The notes under the pieces are model-generated. The model saw only the letters and a list, made by a program, of their open reading frames with translations. It was not told the DNA's origin and searched no databases. From Chromobacterium alticapitis (GTDB lineage: Bacteria; Pseudomonadota; Gammaproteobacteria; Burkholderiales; Chromobacteriaceae), in contig NZ_PQWB01000099.1 of the NCBI RefSeq assembly GCF_002924365.1, positions 1 through 36,023 of the forward strand: 36,023 nt of DNA, in the 5' to 3' direction. How positions within the stretch are numbered: position 1 is the first letter of the stretch; each line of letters opens with the position of its first letter. This document shows positions 18,009 through 26,713 of the stretch, one piece after another. A program made the translations under genes and the position numbers.

Positions 18009-19608
18009 TCAGGCGGGCTGGATGGACAGCGCGTGGTGGAACACATTCAGCGGGTCGTAACGCCGCTTGCCCTCCCGCAGCTGCCCATACGCGCCTGGGT
18101 AGTACAGCTCGCCCCAGTGATACGCCGGCGTGCCGGGGTTCGCGCCGTCTACCATGTCCACGTCCGGGTAGTTGATGTAGCAGCCCTCGTAGCGTGATGC
18201 TGGGCCCGGGTAGGGCGTGCCGTTGAATCCGTCTTGGCGGTAGACGTCTTCATAGAATTCGCGCATCCATCGCACTTGTGCCTGATCCTGCTCCGGATCC
18301 GTCCAGTAGCTCTGGTATTGCAGTTTCATGATGGAGGCGCGCTGCGGCACGGCGGTGCGGTTGTCGTCAGGGTTGAAACCGTTGTTGCCGCTGCCGGCGT
18401 GGTTGATCGCGCCGCCGCAGGAGTCCACTTGCAGCAGCGTCTGGCTGAGATCCACGCCTGTCGGAGCCTCCTGGCTCAGGCGGCGATAGATGGCGTTCAC
18501 CTCGTGTTCGGTAAAGCCCTGTTTCATATAGGCTGACTTGTATTTGCCGCGCTGGTTGTTGCCGGAACCGTTCAGCGTCTGAGTGGCGTATATCCATTAC
18601 TTGGGTGTGCGGCGGCAGCGCGGCGTGGTGGCGCGCGTGAATGGAGCGGTGTGGAACGAAGGGCAGGTGGCTGCCGCCCGCGAGGTAGCCGCTTAAGGGC
18701 TGCGGCAGGCAGGCCTGGCTCATGCGCTGATTGAAGTCCACCAGCGGTCCAGTGTCGTCCAGCCGGCCGTTTTCGTCGGTGTACTGCACTACCAGACCTA
18801 TCTTGCCTGTGCTGACATGGTTCAGTTTGAGCAGCGAGAACAGGCCGTAGCCATCGCTCTGTCTGTCCGCCTCCGCCCAATATTCGCCATAGGCGTGCAG
18901 GAGGTCGGCAAACATTGCCGGGGTGTGCCGCAGCTGCGCCCAGTCGTATTCCAGGAATTGCAGCGCCACTAGCCGCGGCGCGGGCGGCATGTCGTCGAAA
19001 TAGTAACTGGTGATCAGGCCGGCATTGCCGCCCCCGCCGCCGCGGCACAGCCGCAGCAGATCGGCATGGCCGTTGTCTTCCCTCGCGTGAACCAGATGGA
19101 CTTTGCGTTTCTCGTCCACCAGCAGGATGTCCACCGCGCTCAGCCAGTCCACCGTCAGGCCATGCATGCGCGACAGCAGGCCGTAGCCGCCGCCGCTGAT
19201 ATGGCCGCCGGCGCCCACGGAATAGCAGGAGCCGCCTGGAATCGTCTTGCCGTGCAGCTTGTACAAGCCTACATAGCCATCCCAGTTTTGGTTGCCGGCC
19301 AGAAGCTGGAAGCCGTAACGGTGGCCGCCGGCGTGGACATCGTTGAGCAGGCCGGACATGGGGCCGATGTCGAGGATGATGCCGTCGCGGTTGTTGCTGA
19401 CGAAGCCTTCGTAGCAATGGCCGCCGCTGCGTATGGTGGGGCGCTTGCCATGGTCCACGGCGTATTGCAGCGCCTGGCGGGCCTCGTCCGCATCGCGGCA
19501 TACGATGATGGCGCCGGCTTGCTGTCCGTCGGCTGGCCAGCGCAAATTGAAGCCTTTCTTCAGCGTTTCATAGCGGGCATCGTCATGCGTGATCACTTGG
19601 TAGCTCAT
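18009..19608 (-). pseudogene. Berberine-bridge-type FAD oxidase with a single-base frameshift
   Basis: The N-terminal part (19608 to about 18600) holds the FAD-binding domain. RSGGHCYEGF gives the 8-alpha-linked His64, and PGGSCYSVGAGGHISGGGYG gives the second flavin-linked residue, Cys128, so a bicovalent flavin is expected. The C-terminal part lies in another frame from about 18596. It begins [20 protein letters not shown] and ends with the BBE-domain motif [16 protein letters not shown]. Removing one base at 18597-18598 (the doubled A of GTAATGG on the minus strand) joins them as one 532-codon frame. The family oxidises alcohols, sugars or alkaloid-like substrates with oxygen; the substrate here is unknown. 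The lesion is either a recent inactivation or a base-call error, since the rest of both frames is intact. Confidence 0.85.
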
Positions 19609-19675
19609 AGCTATCCCCAGGCTTTAAAAATGACGATGATTTATAGTTTTCTGAATATTGATTCACAAGGCATGG

Positions 19676-19713
19676 ATAAAATTTCGCCCCGCGGCCTTGC
19701 GGCGACGGGGCGA
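19676..19713 (-). terminator. Terminator of the FabMG-like gene
   Basis: TCGCCCCG (19684-19691) pairs with CGGGGCGA (19706-19713). Read leftward the stem is followed by AAATTTTAT. It lies 25 bases past the stop codon of the minus-strand gene at 19738. Confidence 0.7.
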
Positions 19714-19737
19714 GTTTGATGCAGCGACGGCGGCGGC

Positions 19738-21054
19738 TTAGCCGTGAGCGCGGTTCAGCTGGCGGGCGATGATGTCGTGGTTCAGCCACAACACCGGGCC
19801 GGCGGGCTGAGCCGCCTCGCCGAACATCAACGAGCCGCTGGCTTCAATCACCAGGCTGCTCAGGCGGTCGGTGATCAGCGCCTTGGCGTCTCGGTGCATG
19901 GCGGTGATGCCGTCTGACGTGCCTATCATCACATCGGCCAGTTCCGGGCTGTTGGGCATCGGCCAGGCTTGGAAGTTGCGGAAGCCGCGCATCACTTCGC
20001 TGTTGTTGAGCTGATCCAGCTTGCTCAGCACCTCTTCCAGCGCATGGCCGTCTTGCAGCAGGGCCTCGCAGGCCTGCCATTCGCCATCGGCCCAGGCGCT
20101 GCCGTTTTCGCGCTTCAGCGCGCGCAGCAGGCCAATCAGCGGCAGCTCCACGCCGACGAAGATGTCGGAGGAGTTGGTGCGGATTTCAGGGCAATTGAAC
20201 ACAGTAGCCTTGACGCCTTGCTCCCAAGCGGCGCGGGCCACGTTTTCCAGCCGCATCTTGGCGTAGCCCTGGGTGTAGTTGGTGTAGGTCTGCCACTGGT
20301 ATTCGCCGTCGATCAGGATCTCGGTGCCGTGGTAGCCGTAAGCGGTATAGCGGACTTGGCCGCCGGCCGCTTCCAGGCGCTGGCGCAGCGCGGCGCTGCC
20401 GTCTATCAGGTGCTGGAAGGTATTGGCGGTGACTTCATCGAAGTTTTGCAGGATCAGCTTGCCCAGGTCGCTGTTCAGCAGCGCCTCGGTGGATAGGAAG
20501 CGCTCGCCGCGGCCTTTGTAGACGCGGTTGGCGATGGCCAGGAACACTTTGGCCTTGGGAATGCCGCCGGCCATGGTGTGGGCGAAGAACACATTGCGGC
20601 CGTCGGCTATCATGCCTTCCAGCTGCGCCATGGCCTGGGCCACCCCGGCTTGGAAGCGCGCCACGCCGATCTGCCGGCATTTTTCGATATGGTCCCAGTC
20701 CAGCTTGTCTTCCTGCCAGGTTTTCAAGGTCAGCGCGCCCAGCAATTGGGTGGGCGTCGCTTCGCCTGCCGGGGCGTCCTGGTCGAAGCCGGCCATCAGC
20801 GGCACATTGATGATCTTGCCGCCCAGATTGGCCTCGGCCTCGGCCAGCTCTTCGGCGTTCAGCGGGCGCAGCTGGCCGTCTTCGCCTCGGCGGCCCACGG
20901 TCATGCCTATGATTTCCATGCCGGCCTTCCGGGCCTCGGCGATCAGGCCATTGGCGTAGCCGCGGCCGAACAACTCGCCGAACAGGACGAACACGTCGCC
21001 GGGACGGAACAGTTGATGTTGCGGCAGTTCGCGCAGGGCGGTGGCTTCAGTCAT
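19738..21054 (-). CDS. Atypical short-chain-reductase-like protein, FabMG/enoyl-ACP-reductase-like
   Basis: This 438-residue protein is much longer than ordinary FabI (about 260). A Rossmann-like start, VFVLFGELFGRGYANGLIAE (residues 21-40), leads to a strand-end VGRR at 53-56. A second segment, NVFFAHTMAGGIPKAK (154-169), sits where SDRs have their catalytic loop. The motif NYTQGYAKMRLENVAR (Tyr260, Lys266) strongly resembles the Tyr-x6-Lys active site of FabI (NYNVMGLAKASLE). This supports an NAD(P)H-dependent reductase, possibly the last step of fatty-acid elongation. I recall such long proteins being named the FabMG family of triclosan-tolerant enoyl-ACP reductases, but cannot check. An ATG start at 21054 and a terminator at 19676-19713 frame a single gene. 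Confidence 0.65.
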   Translation of the reverse strand: MTEATALRELPQHQLFRPGDVFVLFGELFGRGYANGLIAEARKAGMEIIGMTVGRRGEDGQLRPLNAEELAEAEANLGGKIINVPLMAGFDQDAPAGEATPTQLLGALTLKTWQEDKLDWDHIEKCRQIGVARFQAGVAQAMAQLEGMIADGRNVFFAHTMAGGIPKAKVFLAIANRVYKGRGERFLSTEALLNSDLGKLILQNFDEVTANTFQHLIDGSAALRQRLEAAGGQVRYTAYGYHGTEILIDGEYQWQTYTNYTQGYAKMRLENVARAAWEQGVKATVFNCPEIRTNSSDIFVGVELPLIGLLRALKRENGSAWADGEWQACEALLQDGHALEEVLSKLDQLNNSEVMRGFRNFQAWPMPNSPELADVMIGTSDGITAMHRDAKALITDRLSSLVIEASGSLMFGEAAQPAGPVLWLNHDIIARQLNRAHG

Positions 21055-21178
21055 GTTTTTGTCTTTCAGAATGAGGCGGGACGCCGGCAGAGGCGCCGCG
21101 CCGAGATTTTTTAGTGCGATTGCTCGAAATTGGCGTGCATCATACCTGAAATGGCTGCCATGCGCGCCGTTGCGGCCA

Positions 21179-22051
21179 TCACGATTGCAATGGCGACAGC
21201 GCCTCGATCAGCGCCACTTCCTGGGCGTAGCTCAAGTTCTTCAGCTTGGCGAGCAGCGCCTCGCCATGCACTTGATGCCGCTGATCCAGTTCGTCTTCCA
21301 GGATGCGCGCCTCCACTGCCAGCCAAAGGCCGCGGCAGGAGGCGGCGCTGTCGAAGTGGATGCCGGCGATGACGGCGGCGACCAGATGCAGCTCCTCGTC
21401 GCTGAACTGGCGAGACAGCAGGGCCTGTTCGCGGCGGACGATCTCGGCATAGCGGTCGCAGATCTGCTGCACGCGGTCCGCGTCGCCGTAATGGGCGGGC
21501 GCCTCTTCTTGGAGGGATTCGCCGCCGTGATGGAACCAGGACTCGATCAGCGGCCGCAGTTGGGGAAGCTCCTCGTGCCAGACGCGGGCTAGTTCCTCGC
21601 GGAATTCGGCATGGTCGGTGAACGACAAGTCGTCGAAGGGCATGGCCGGCAACACGTTCTCTTCCAGCGTGCGTTTGCCTACCCAGACCCGGCCTTCATC
21701 GTCCAGCCGGGTTTCGCCGCGCCAGACGGCTTGTTCCTCGGTAGCCAGATTGTCCACGTGAATCTCGACATAGGGCAGCGCCACGCCCTGGCCTTCGTCT
21801 TCTGTCACGAAGCGCAGCGTGATGTCGAACAGACCATGCTTCATCACTTCCAAGAGCTGGAGGCCATCGGCATGGCCGGCCAGGATGTAGCGGTCTTCGC
21901 ATTCGTAGACGGCCACTTCTTCCGGATGGCCGGCGGGATGGACCAGCTTGGCCCGCAAGGCGTCGGCCAGCTCATTGGCGTCGTTGTGATGGATGTCGAA
22001 GCCGGTGCGGTAGGCTTCGCGCTCATGCCAAAGCGCATTCCAGTCATACAT
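21179..22051 (-). CDS. Unrecognised 290-residue cytoplasmic protein
   Basis: I do not recognise this family. The protein is acidic and rich in Glu, Asp, His and Trp, has no signal peptide or membrane helix, and looks fully translated: ATG at 22051 with AAGGA about ten bases upstream, and an intact frame. The N-terminal half looks like alternating beta strands (VAVYECEDRYILAG, FDITLRFV, GVALPYVEIHVDN). The C-terminal half (about residues 150-290) is predicted helical, with a His/Glu-rich stretch (ESWFHHGG, HLVAAVIAGIHFDSAA) that could bind a metal, though this is speculation. It lies between the FabMG-like gene and typA, is divergent from typA, and may be co-transcribed with the FabMG-like gene 124 bases downstream. 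Confidence 0.75.
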   Translation of the reverse strand: MYDWNALWHEREAYRTGFDIHHNDANELADALRAKLVHPAGHPEEVAVYECEDRYILAGHADGLQLLEVMKHGLFDITLRFVTEDEGQGVALPYVEIHVDNLATEEQAVWRGETRLDDEGRVWVGKRTLEENVLPAMPFDDLSFTDHAEFREELARVWHEELPQLRPLIESWFHHGGESLQEEAPAHYGDADRVQQICDRYAEIVRREQALLSRQFSDEELHLVAAVIAGIHFDSAASCRGLWLAVEARILEDELDQRHQVHGEALLAKLKNLSYAQEVALIEALSPLQS

Positions 22052-22187
22052 GATTCTATGTCCTTGGTGTTGCCGGATGGTCGGCAGTGTAGCGCCAAAC
22101 GCGGGCGGCGGCGAGGCGGCGGCTATTGATGGCGAAGCTATAGGATTGGCATCTGTTTTTACCGAAATTTTCTTGATGCTGAGCTAG

Positions 22188-22198
22188 CATGCTATAAT
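22188..22198 (+). promoter_or_regulatory. Extended -10 promoter of typA
   Basis: A perfect TATAAT at 22193-22198 is preceded by TGC, which makes an extended -10 element. No good -35 lies at the usual distance, as is common for extended -10 promoters. It is 46 bases upstream of the typA ATG, giving a leader of about 40 bases. Confidence 0.7.
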
Positions 22199-22244
22199 CG
22201 TTTGATTTTTCTGTTTTCAGAATTCCAGCCGAAGCACGCTAAAC

Positions 22245-24062
22245 ATGACCCGACAAATCCGCAACATCGCCATTATCGCCCACGTGGACCATGGCAAGAC
22301 CACCCTGGTTGACCAACTGCTGAAACAAAGCGGCACCTTCCGCGAAAACCAGCAAGTCGACGAACGCGTAATGGACAGCAACGATCTTGAAAAAGAGCGT
22401 GGCATTACCATTCTGGCCAAGAACACCGCCATCGATTACGAAGGCGTGCATATCAACATCGTAGACACCCCGGGGCACGCCGACTTCGGCGGCGAGGTGG
22501 AGCGCGTACTGGGCATGGTGGACGGCGTGGTGCTGCTGGTCGACGCCGTTGACGGGCCGATGCCGCAAACCCGTTTTGTGACCAAGAAGGCGCTGGCGCT
22601 GGGCCTGCGTCCTATCGTGGTGATCAACAAGATCGACCGTCCGAGCGCGCGCCCGGATTGGGTGGTGGACCAGACTTTCGACCTGTTCGACAAGCTGGGC
22701 GCCACCGACGAGCAGCTCGACTTCCCGATTATTTACGCCTCCGGCCTGTCTGGTTTCGCCAAGCACGAACTGGAAGACGAGTCCGATAACATGCGCCCGC
22801 TGTTCGACACCGTGCTCAAGCATGTGCCGACGCCTGCCGGCAGCCCGGATGCACCGCTGCAGCTGCAGCTGTCCGCGCTGGACTACTCCACTTACACCGG
22901 CCGCATGGGTCTGGGCCGCATCCTGAACGGCCGCATCAAGCCGGGTCAGCAAGTGGTTGTGATGAACCACGATGAGCAAGTGGCCTCCGGCCGCATCAAC
23001 CAGGTGCTGGGCTTCCAGGGTCTGGAGCGCGTGGATGTAGCTCAAGCCGAAGCTGGCGACATCGTGATCATCTCGGGCATTGAGGATATCGGCATCGGCG
23101 TGACCATTTGCGACAAGGAGCAGCCGGTAGGCCTGCCGATGTTGTCGGTGGACGAGCCGACGTTGACCATGGACTTCATGGTGAATACCTCGCCGTTGGC
23201 CGGCACCGAAGGCAAGTTCGTCACCAGCCGCCAGATCCGCGATCGCCTGACCAAGGAACTGCTGACTAACGTGGCGCTGCGCGTGGAAGACACCGGCGAC
23301 GCCGACGTGTTCCGCGTATCGGGCCGCGGCGAACTGCACCTGACCATCCTGCTGGAAAACATGCGCCGCGAAGGCTTTGAAATGGCCGTGGCCAAGCCGC
23401 GCGTGGTGTTCAAGGAAATCAACGGCCAGAAGTCCGAGCCGTACGAAAACCTGACCATCGACCTGGAAGACGACCACCAGGGCGGCGTGATGGAAGAAAT
23501 CGGCCGCCGCCGCGGCGAGCTGACCAATATGGAATCTGACGGCAACGGCCGCACCCGACTGGAATACCACATCCCGGCGCGCGGTTTGATCGGCTTCCAG
23601 TCCGACTTCATGACCATGACCCGCGGCACTGGCCTGATGAGCCACGTTTTCGACGACTACGCTCCGGTGAAGCCGGACCTGCCGGGCCGCCACAACGGCG
23701 TGCTGATCTCGCAAGAGAACGGCGAAGCCGTCGCCTACGCGCTGTGGAAGCTGGAAGACCGCGGCCGCATGTTCGTCTCCCCGGGCGACAAGCTGTACGA
23801 AGGCATGATCATCGGCATTCACAGCCGCGATAACGACCTGGTGGTGAACCCGGTCAAGGGCAAACAACTGACCAACGTCCGCGCCTCCGGCACTGACGAA
23901 GCGGTTCGCCTGACCACCCCGATCAAGCTGACGCTGGAATCGGCCGTGGAATTCATCGACGACGACGAGCTGGTGGAAATCACCCCGAAATCGATCCGTA
24001 TCCGCAAGCGCTACCTGCAAGAGCATGAGCGCCGCAAGATGGCTAAGGTGGAAAACATCTAA
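22245..24062 (+). CDS. typA: Ribosome-associated GTPase TypA/BipA
   Basis: The 605-residue translational GTPase has the full family length. G1 is AHVDHGKTT (residues 12-20), switch II is [12 protein letters not shown], and G4 is NKID. Elongation-factor domains II, III and V follow, and the BipA-specific C-terminal domain ends in [11 protein letters not shown]. TypA binds the ribosome like EF-G and helps assembly of the large subunit and stress or cold adaptation. The gene has an extended -10 promoter upstream and a strong terminator 20 bases downstream, so it is monocistronic. It is the last long plus-strand gene before the dif site, and everything to the right is on the minus strand. Confidence 0.98.
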   Translation: MTRQIRNIAIIAHVDHGKTTLVDQLLKQSGTFRENQQVDERVMDSNDLEKERGITILAKNTAIDYEGVHINIVDTPGHADFGGEVERVLGMVDGVVLLVDAVDGPMPQTRFVTKKALALGLRPIVVINKIDRPSARPDWVVDQTFDLFDKLGATDEQLDFPIIYASGLSGFAKHELEDESDNMRPLFDTVLKHVPTPAGSPDAPLQLQLSALDYSTYTGRMGLGRILNGRIKPGQQVVVMNHDEQVASGRINQVLGFQGLERVDVAQAEAGDIVIISGIEDIGIGVTICDKEQPVGLPMLSVDEPTLTMDFMVNTSPLAGTEGKFVTSRQIRDRLTKELLTNVALRVEDTGDADVFRVSGRGELHLTILLENMRREGFEMAVAKPRVVFKEINGQKSEPYENLTIDLEDDHQGGVMEEIGRRRGELTNMESDGNGRTRLEYHIPARGLIGFQSDFMTMTRGTGLMSHVFDDYAPVKPDLPGRHNGVLISQENGEAVAYALWKLEDRGRMFVSPGDKLYEGMIIGIHSRDNDLVVNPVKGKQLTNVRASGTDEAVRLTTPIKLTLESAVEFIDDDELVEITPKSIRIRKRYLQEHERRKMAKVENI

Positions 24063-24081
24063 TCCATCGCCCTATCTAGCA

Positions 24082-24118
24082 CAGCCCAGCCAGCGCAAGC
24101 CGGCTGGGCTGTTTTTTT
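24082..24118 (+). terminator. Rho-independent terminator of typA
   Basis: CAGCCCAGCC (24082-24091) pairs perfectly with GGCTGGGCTG (24102-24111), followed by seven T residues. It is a textbook terminator 19 bases after the typA stop. Confidence 0.95.
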
Positions 24119-24352
24119 GCGCAAACCACTCGCAACGCGCGGCATTGTCACTATATGGCTCGCGTCTTGGTTTGGTTTCCAGTCGGATGGGCATTGAATC
24201 GGGTTCAGCATAAAACAAGCTGAGGGTGGAAGCCGTGATCGCGCAGGCATCTGCATGGGCACGCGGCCGCGACGCTGGAAGGCGAGCTGCCGGGTGGTGA
24301 TGCCTAGCGCCATGATGCGTATCTGAGAAAAATTGATGAAGGGAGTCCACGC

Positions 24353-24772
24353 CTAAATCCTGCATTCCTGCCGCGTCATTTGGTGTTGGATGTCTCGCAG
24401 CTTGCCGAATAGATCTCGGTCAGTGCTGCCGGAAAATGGCTCCATCTGCTTCTCGATATGGTCTCGTTGCTGCTTGAGCTGCTCGCACGTCAGTTGGGGT
24501 CGCTGCGCCTGGGCTTGCTGGACGATGATGCGTGGCGCGGGATTGGAATTGGAATAGGTGGAGGCGTAGGCGGGTGCATTGTTTGGTGCGTAGCTGGGCG
24601 AGGAGGGCGCGGGTGCGTTTTCCTTGAGCAGCAGCTTCTTTGCGTGGTAGCCCGCTGGGCATTCTGTCTCGTTGGTGTAGGCAATCTTGCTGCCGTTTAC
24701 GCACTCCATCACTTGTGCGCTGGCATGGCTGGCGCTGACGGCCAGAGCGATCATCCGCATGACGTTTTTCAT
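24353..24772 (-). CDS. Small secreted hypothetical protein, DUF4124-like N-terminus
   Basis: The protein has about 139 residues from the ATG at 24772; an ATG four codons earlier is less likely. The start MKNVMRMIALAVSASHASAQ is a Sec signal, probably cut after ASA. The next part, VMECVNGSKIAYTNETECPAGY, resembles the beta-hairpin of DUF4124-type periplasmic proteins, whose role is unknown, and carries two cysteines that may pair. A Pro/Ser/Asn/Ala-rich low-complexity linker follows (residues about 55-85). Last comes a helical region with two further cysteines (LTCEQLKQQ, TRQECRI). It sits 31 bases downstream of the HTH gene on the same strand in a less GC-rich patch beside the dif site, so it may be cargo of a mobile element. 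Confidence 0.65.
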   Translation of the reverse strand: MKNVMRMIALAVSASHASAQVMECVNGSKIAYTNETECPAGYHAKKLLLKENAPAPSSPSYAPNNAPAYASTYSNSNPAPRIIVQQAQAQRPQLTCEQLKQQRDHIEKQMEPFSGSTDRDLFGKLRDIQHQMTRQECRI

Positions 24773-24803
24773 GGCTGAATCCATTGAGTATGACTTTTGA
24801 ATT

Positions 24804-25265
24804 TTAATCGATGTCAGGCTGGAAAACTTGGTTCAGCAGCATGCCGAAGCGCGCTTGCTGGTGGCAGTTCTTGCGGTAGAAATTCCGCTCTTTCATCAGC
24901 CGTTCGATTAGCTCCGCTTGCTGTTCGACCAGGCGTTGCGCGCGGCGGTAGTCTGGCAGGCGATACACCTCGGCGTGATTCATCCGGATGCCAGTATCTG
25001 GGCAGACCAGGGCGTCTCCGCGGTCGCATAGCTCAAACCCTCTGAATGGTCCGAATTGTGGTCCGAGTTTTTTGCTGTTCCGGAGTGTTAGCCACAGGAA
25101 AACTGCTTTGGGTACGGGGTCTTGGCCGGTTCTCCACGCGGTCACTTGTGCAGTGCTGACGGCTAGTTCTTTGGCTAGAGCATCTGCATCGCCGAACGAG
25201 ATTGCTTTGTAGAGTTCGTCGGGGTTGTTGCATGGCCATGCTGCAATCGGCGTGTTGCGTTTCAT
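24804..25265 (-). CDS. HTH protein resembling filamentous-phage regulators (DUF3653-like)
   Basis: The 153-residue protein begins with a helix-turn-helix-like region (about residues 20-52: ADALAKELAVSTAQVTAWRTG, then VPKAVFLWLTLR). A short beta-rich segment follows, with FRGFELCDRGDALVCPDTG and MNHAEVYRLPDYRRAQ, then a C-terminal coiled helix. The order HTH, then LALR-like, then GF-x-L-V-x-P-x-G and a terminal helix matches my memory of DUF3653 proteins of filamentous phages of Xanthomonas and Vibrio. The match is by eye. The ribosome-binding site is poor. It is divergent from a cluster of operator-like repeats and lies about 110 bases from a dif site, the usual target of such phages. It is the best evidence for an integrated element. 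Confidence 0.6.
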   Translation of the reverse strand: MKRNTPIAAWPCNNPDELYKAISFGDADALAKELAVSTAQVTAWRTGQDPVPKAVFLWLTLRNSKKLGPQFGPFRGFELCDRGDALVCPDTGIRMNHAEVYRLPDYRRAQRLVEQQAELIERLMKERNFYRKNCHQQARFGMLLNQVFQPDID

Positions 25266-25276
25266 GGTGTGCTGCT

Positions 25277-25343
25277 CAGTGTTGGACTGTGTTCAGTGTG
25301 GTGTCGGTGCGACAGTGTGGCGACATGAGCAATGTCAGTGTGA
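25277..25343. repeat. Four CAGTGTgG repeats and palindromes upstream of the HTH gene
   Basis: CAGTGTTG (25277), CAGTGTGG (25294), CAGTGTGG (25313) and CAGTGTGA (25336) stand in the same orientation at 17-23 base intervals. The first two overlap short inverted repeats (CAGT-N5-ACTG and ACTG-N4-CAGT). A perfect GACAT-N5-ATGTC palindrome lies at 25322-25336. They start 12 bases upstream of the HTH gene, so self-regulation is the simple reading. Confidence 0.5.
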
Positions 25344-25372
25344 TTTGCACGATGCGTAGGATTGCATGCATG

Positions 25373-25400
25373 ATTTGACATAATATAGATTATGCGAATT
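25373..25400 (-). other. XerC/XerD recombination site (dif-like)
   Basis: Read on the minus strand, the 28 bases split into a XerC arm AATTCGCATAA, a six-base centre TCTATA and a XerD arm TTATGTCAAAT. The E. coli dif arms are GGTGCGCATAA and TTATGTTAAAT with centre TGTATA, so 23 of 28 positions agree. The inner, most conserved GCATAA and TTATGT are perfect. XerCD act here to resolve chromosome dimers near the terminus. Phages and genomic islands also integrate at dif, and a copy flanking such an element looks the same. The one-base change in the XerD arm and the changed centre could mark a phage-derived copy. No second copy is seen in the window. Confidence 0.85.
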
Positions 25401-25448
25401 TTTGAATCATTATCTAATTGCAAGCAAGTGCGGCCTCGGCAGCAATGC

Positions 25449-25471
25449 AAAAGCAGGCCGTAAAGGCCTGC
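25449..25471 (-). terminator. Terminator of serC
   Basis: GCAGGCC (25453-25459) pairs with GGCCTGC (25465-25471). Read leftward the stem is followed by TTTTGC. It lies 21 bases past the serC stop codon. Confidence 0.8.
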
Positions 25472-25491
25472 CTTGTTCGCGGGGCTTTGAA

Positions 25492-26580
25492 TCAGCCGTA
25501 CTGACGAGCGAAATCCTGCATGAAGTTGACCAGCGCCTTTACGCCTTCAATAGGCATGGCATTGTAGATGGATGCCCGCATGCCGCCCACGGCGCGGTGG
25601 CCTTTGAGTTGCGCTAGGCCTTCCTTGCGCGCTTCCAGCAGGAATATCTCATCCAGCGCCTCGTCCTTCACCTTGAACACCGCGTTCATTTTGGAACGGT
25701 AAGGTTTTTCGATGTGAGTGGAATAGAAACCGTCGCTGTTATCTATCATGTGGTACAGCAGGCCGGCTTTTTCCTCGTTGCGGGAGGCTATGCCCTTGAC
25801 GCCGCCCTGCTCCTTCAGCCACTTGAATACCAGTCCGGCAATATAGATCGGGTAAGTGCCAGGCGTGTTGTACATGGAATCCGCATCGGCATGGACTTGG
25901 TAGTTCAGCATGGTGGGAATGTCGGCGCGCGCCTTACCCAGCAAGTCTTCGCGGATGATCAGCACGGTCAGTCCGGATGGGCCGATGTTCTTCTGCGCGC
26001 CGGCATAGATCATGCCAAAGCGGCTTACATCTATCTCGCGGGATAAGAAGTCCGACGACATGTCGCAGACCAGCGGCACCCCATATTGCTCGGATGGGAT
26101 ATTGGGGAATTGCAGGCCGCCTATGGTTTCGTTGGAGGTGTAATGCAGGTAGGCGGCATTCGGGTCGCGTTGCCAGGCCGCTTCTTCGGGCACGTAGGAG
26201 AAATTTCGGTCCTCGCTGCTGGCCGCCACATTGACCTGGGCGTAGCGCTTGGCTTCCTTGATCGCCAATTTGGACCAGTGGCCGGTATTGATGATGTCCA
26301 CGCTTTGCTTGTCGCCCAGCAGGTTCAGCGGCACCATGGCGAACTGCAAGGAGGCGCCGCCTTGCAGGAACAGGACTTTGTAGCCGGCGGGGATGTGCAT
26401 CAGCTCGCGCAGGTCATGCTCGGCGTCATGGATGATCTCCATGAACTCTTTCCCGCGATGGCTCATTTCCATCACGCTCATGCCGGAGCCGTGCCAATCC
26501 AGCAGCTCGCTTTGCGCTTCGGCCAGCACCGCGTGCGGTAGTACGGCGGGACCCGCGGAAAAGTTGTACACCTTGGCCAT
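25492..26580 (-). CDS. serC: Phosphoserine aminotransferase
   Basis: The 362-residue class-V aminotransferase makes 3-phosphoserine from 3-phosphohydroxypyruvate and glutamate in serine synthesis, and also serves pyridoxal-phosphate synthesis. The start MAKVYNFSAGPAVLP and the motif SHRGKEF are SerC signatures. The PLP-binding lysine is Lys197 in IYAGAQKNIGPSG. The C-terminus ends GGMRASIYNAMPIEGVKALVNFM. I use the ATG at 26580, with AGAGGA about nine bases upstream; a TTG 11 codons earlier would add a non-conserved tail. A terminator follows at 25449-25471, and another at 26656-26688 ends the gene upstream, so serC is probably its own unit. Confidence 0.97.
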   Translation of the reverse strand: MAKVYNFSAGPAVLPHAVLAEAQSELLDWHGSGMSVMEMSHRGKEFMEIIHDAEHDLRELMHIPAGYKVLFLQGGASLQFAMVPLNLLGDKQSVDIINTGHWSKLAIKEAKRYAQVNVAASSEDRNFSYVPEEAAWQRDPNAAYLHYTSNETIGGLQFPNIPSEQYGVPLVCDMSSDFLSREIDVSRFGMIYAGAQKNIGPSGLTVLIIREDLLGKARADIPTMLNYQVHADADSMYNTPGTYPIYIAGLVFKWLKEQGGVKGIASRNEEKAGLLYHMIDNSDGFYSTHIEKPYRSKMNAVFKVKDEALDEIFLLEARKEGLAQLKGHRAVGGMRASIYNAMPIEGVKALVNFMQDFARQYG

Positions 26581-26651
26581 GATTCTTTGTCCTCTTGTCT
26601 TGTCGTTGTTCAAATGGCGGCGCGGCCGCGAATGGCAATGGGTGGGTCAAT

Positions 26652-26688
26652 AAAAAAACCGGCGTCCTGTGCAAGGATACGCCGGTTT
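26652..26688 (-). terminator. Terminator of the gyrA-thioesterase operon
   Basis: AAACCGGCGT (26656-26665) pairs with ACGCCGGTTT (26679-26688). Read leftward the stem runs into seven T residues. It lies 25 bases beyond the second thioesterase stop codon. Confidence 0.93.
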
Positions 26689-26713
26689 GGTCTTGGTCAG
26701 GGCATAACGCCGT

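Noticed and set aside
24119-24352. Gene or transposase remnant after the typA terminator
   Set aside because: Short minus-strand frames exist but none resembles a protein I know; 234 bases with no supported feature.
24062-25372. Second dif-like copy bounding an integrated element
   Set aside because: I looked for GCATAA/TTATGT pairs between typA and 25373 and found none, so a complete element with two att sites is not supported here.
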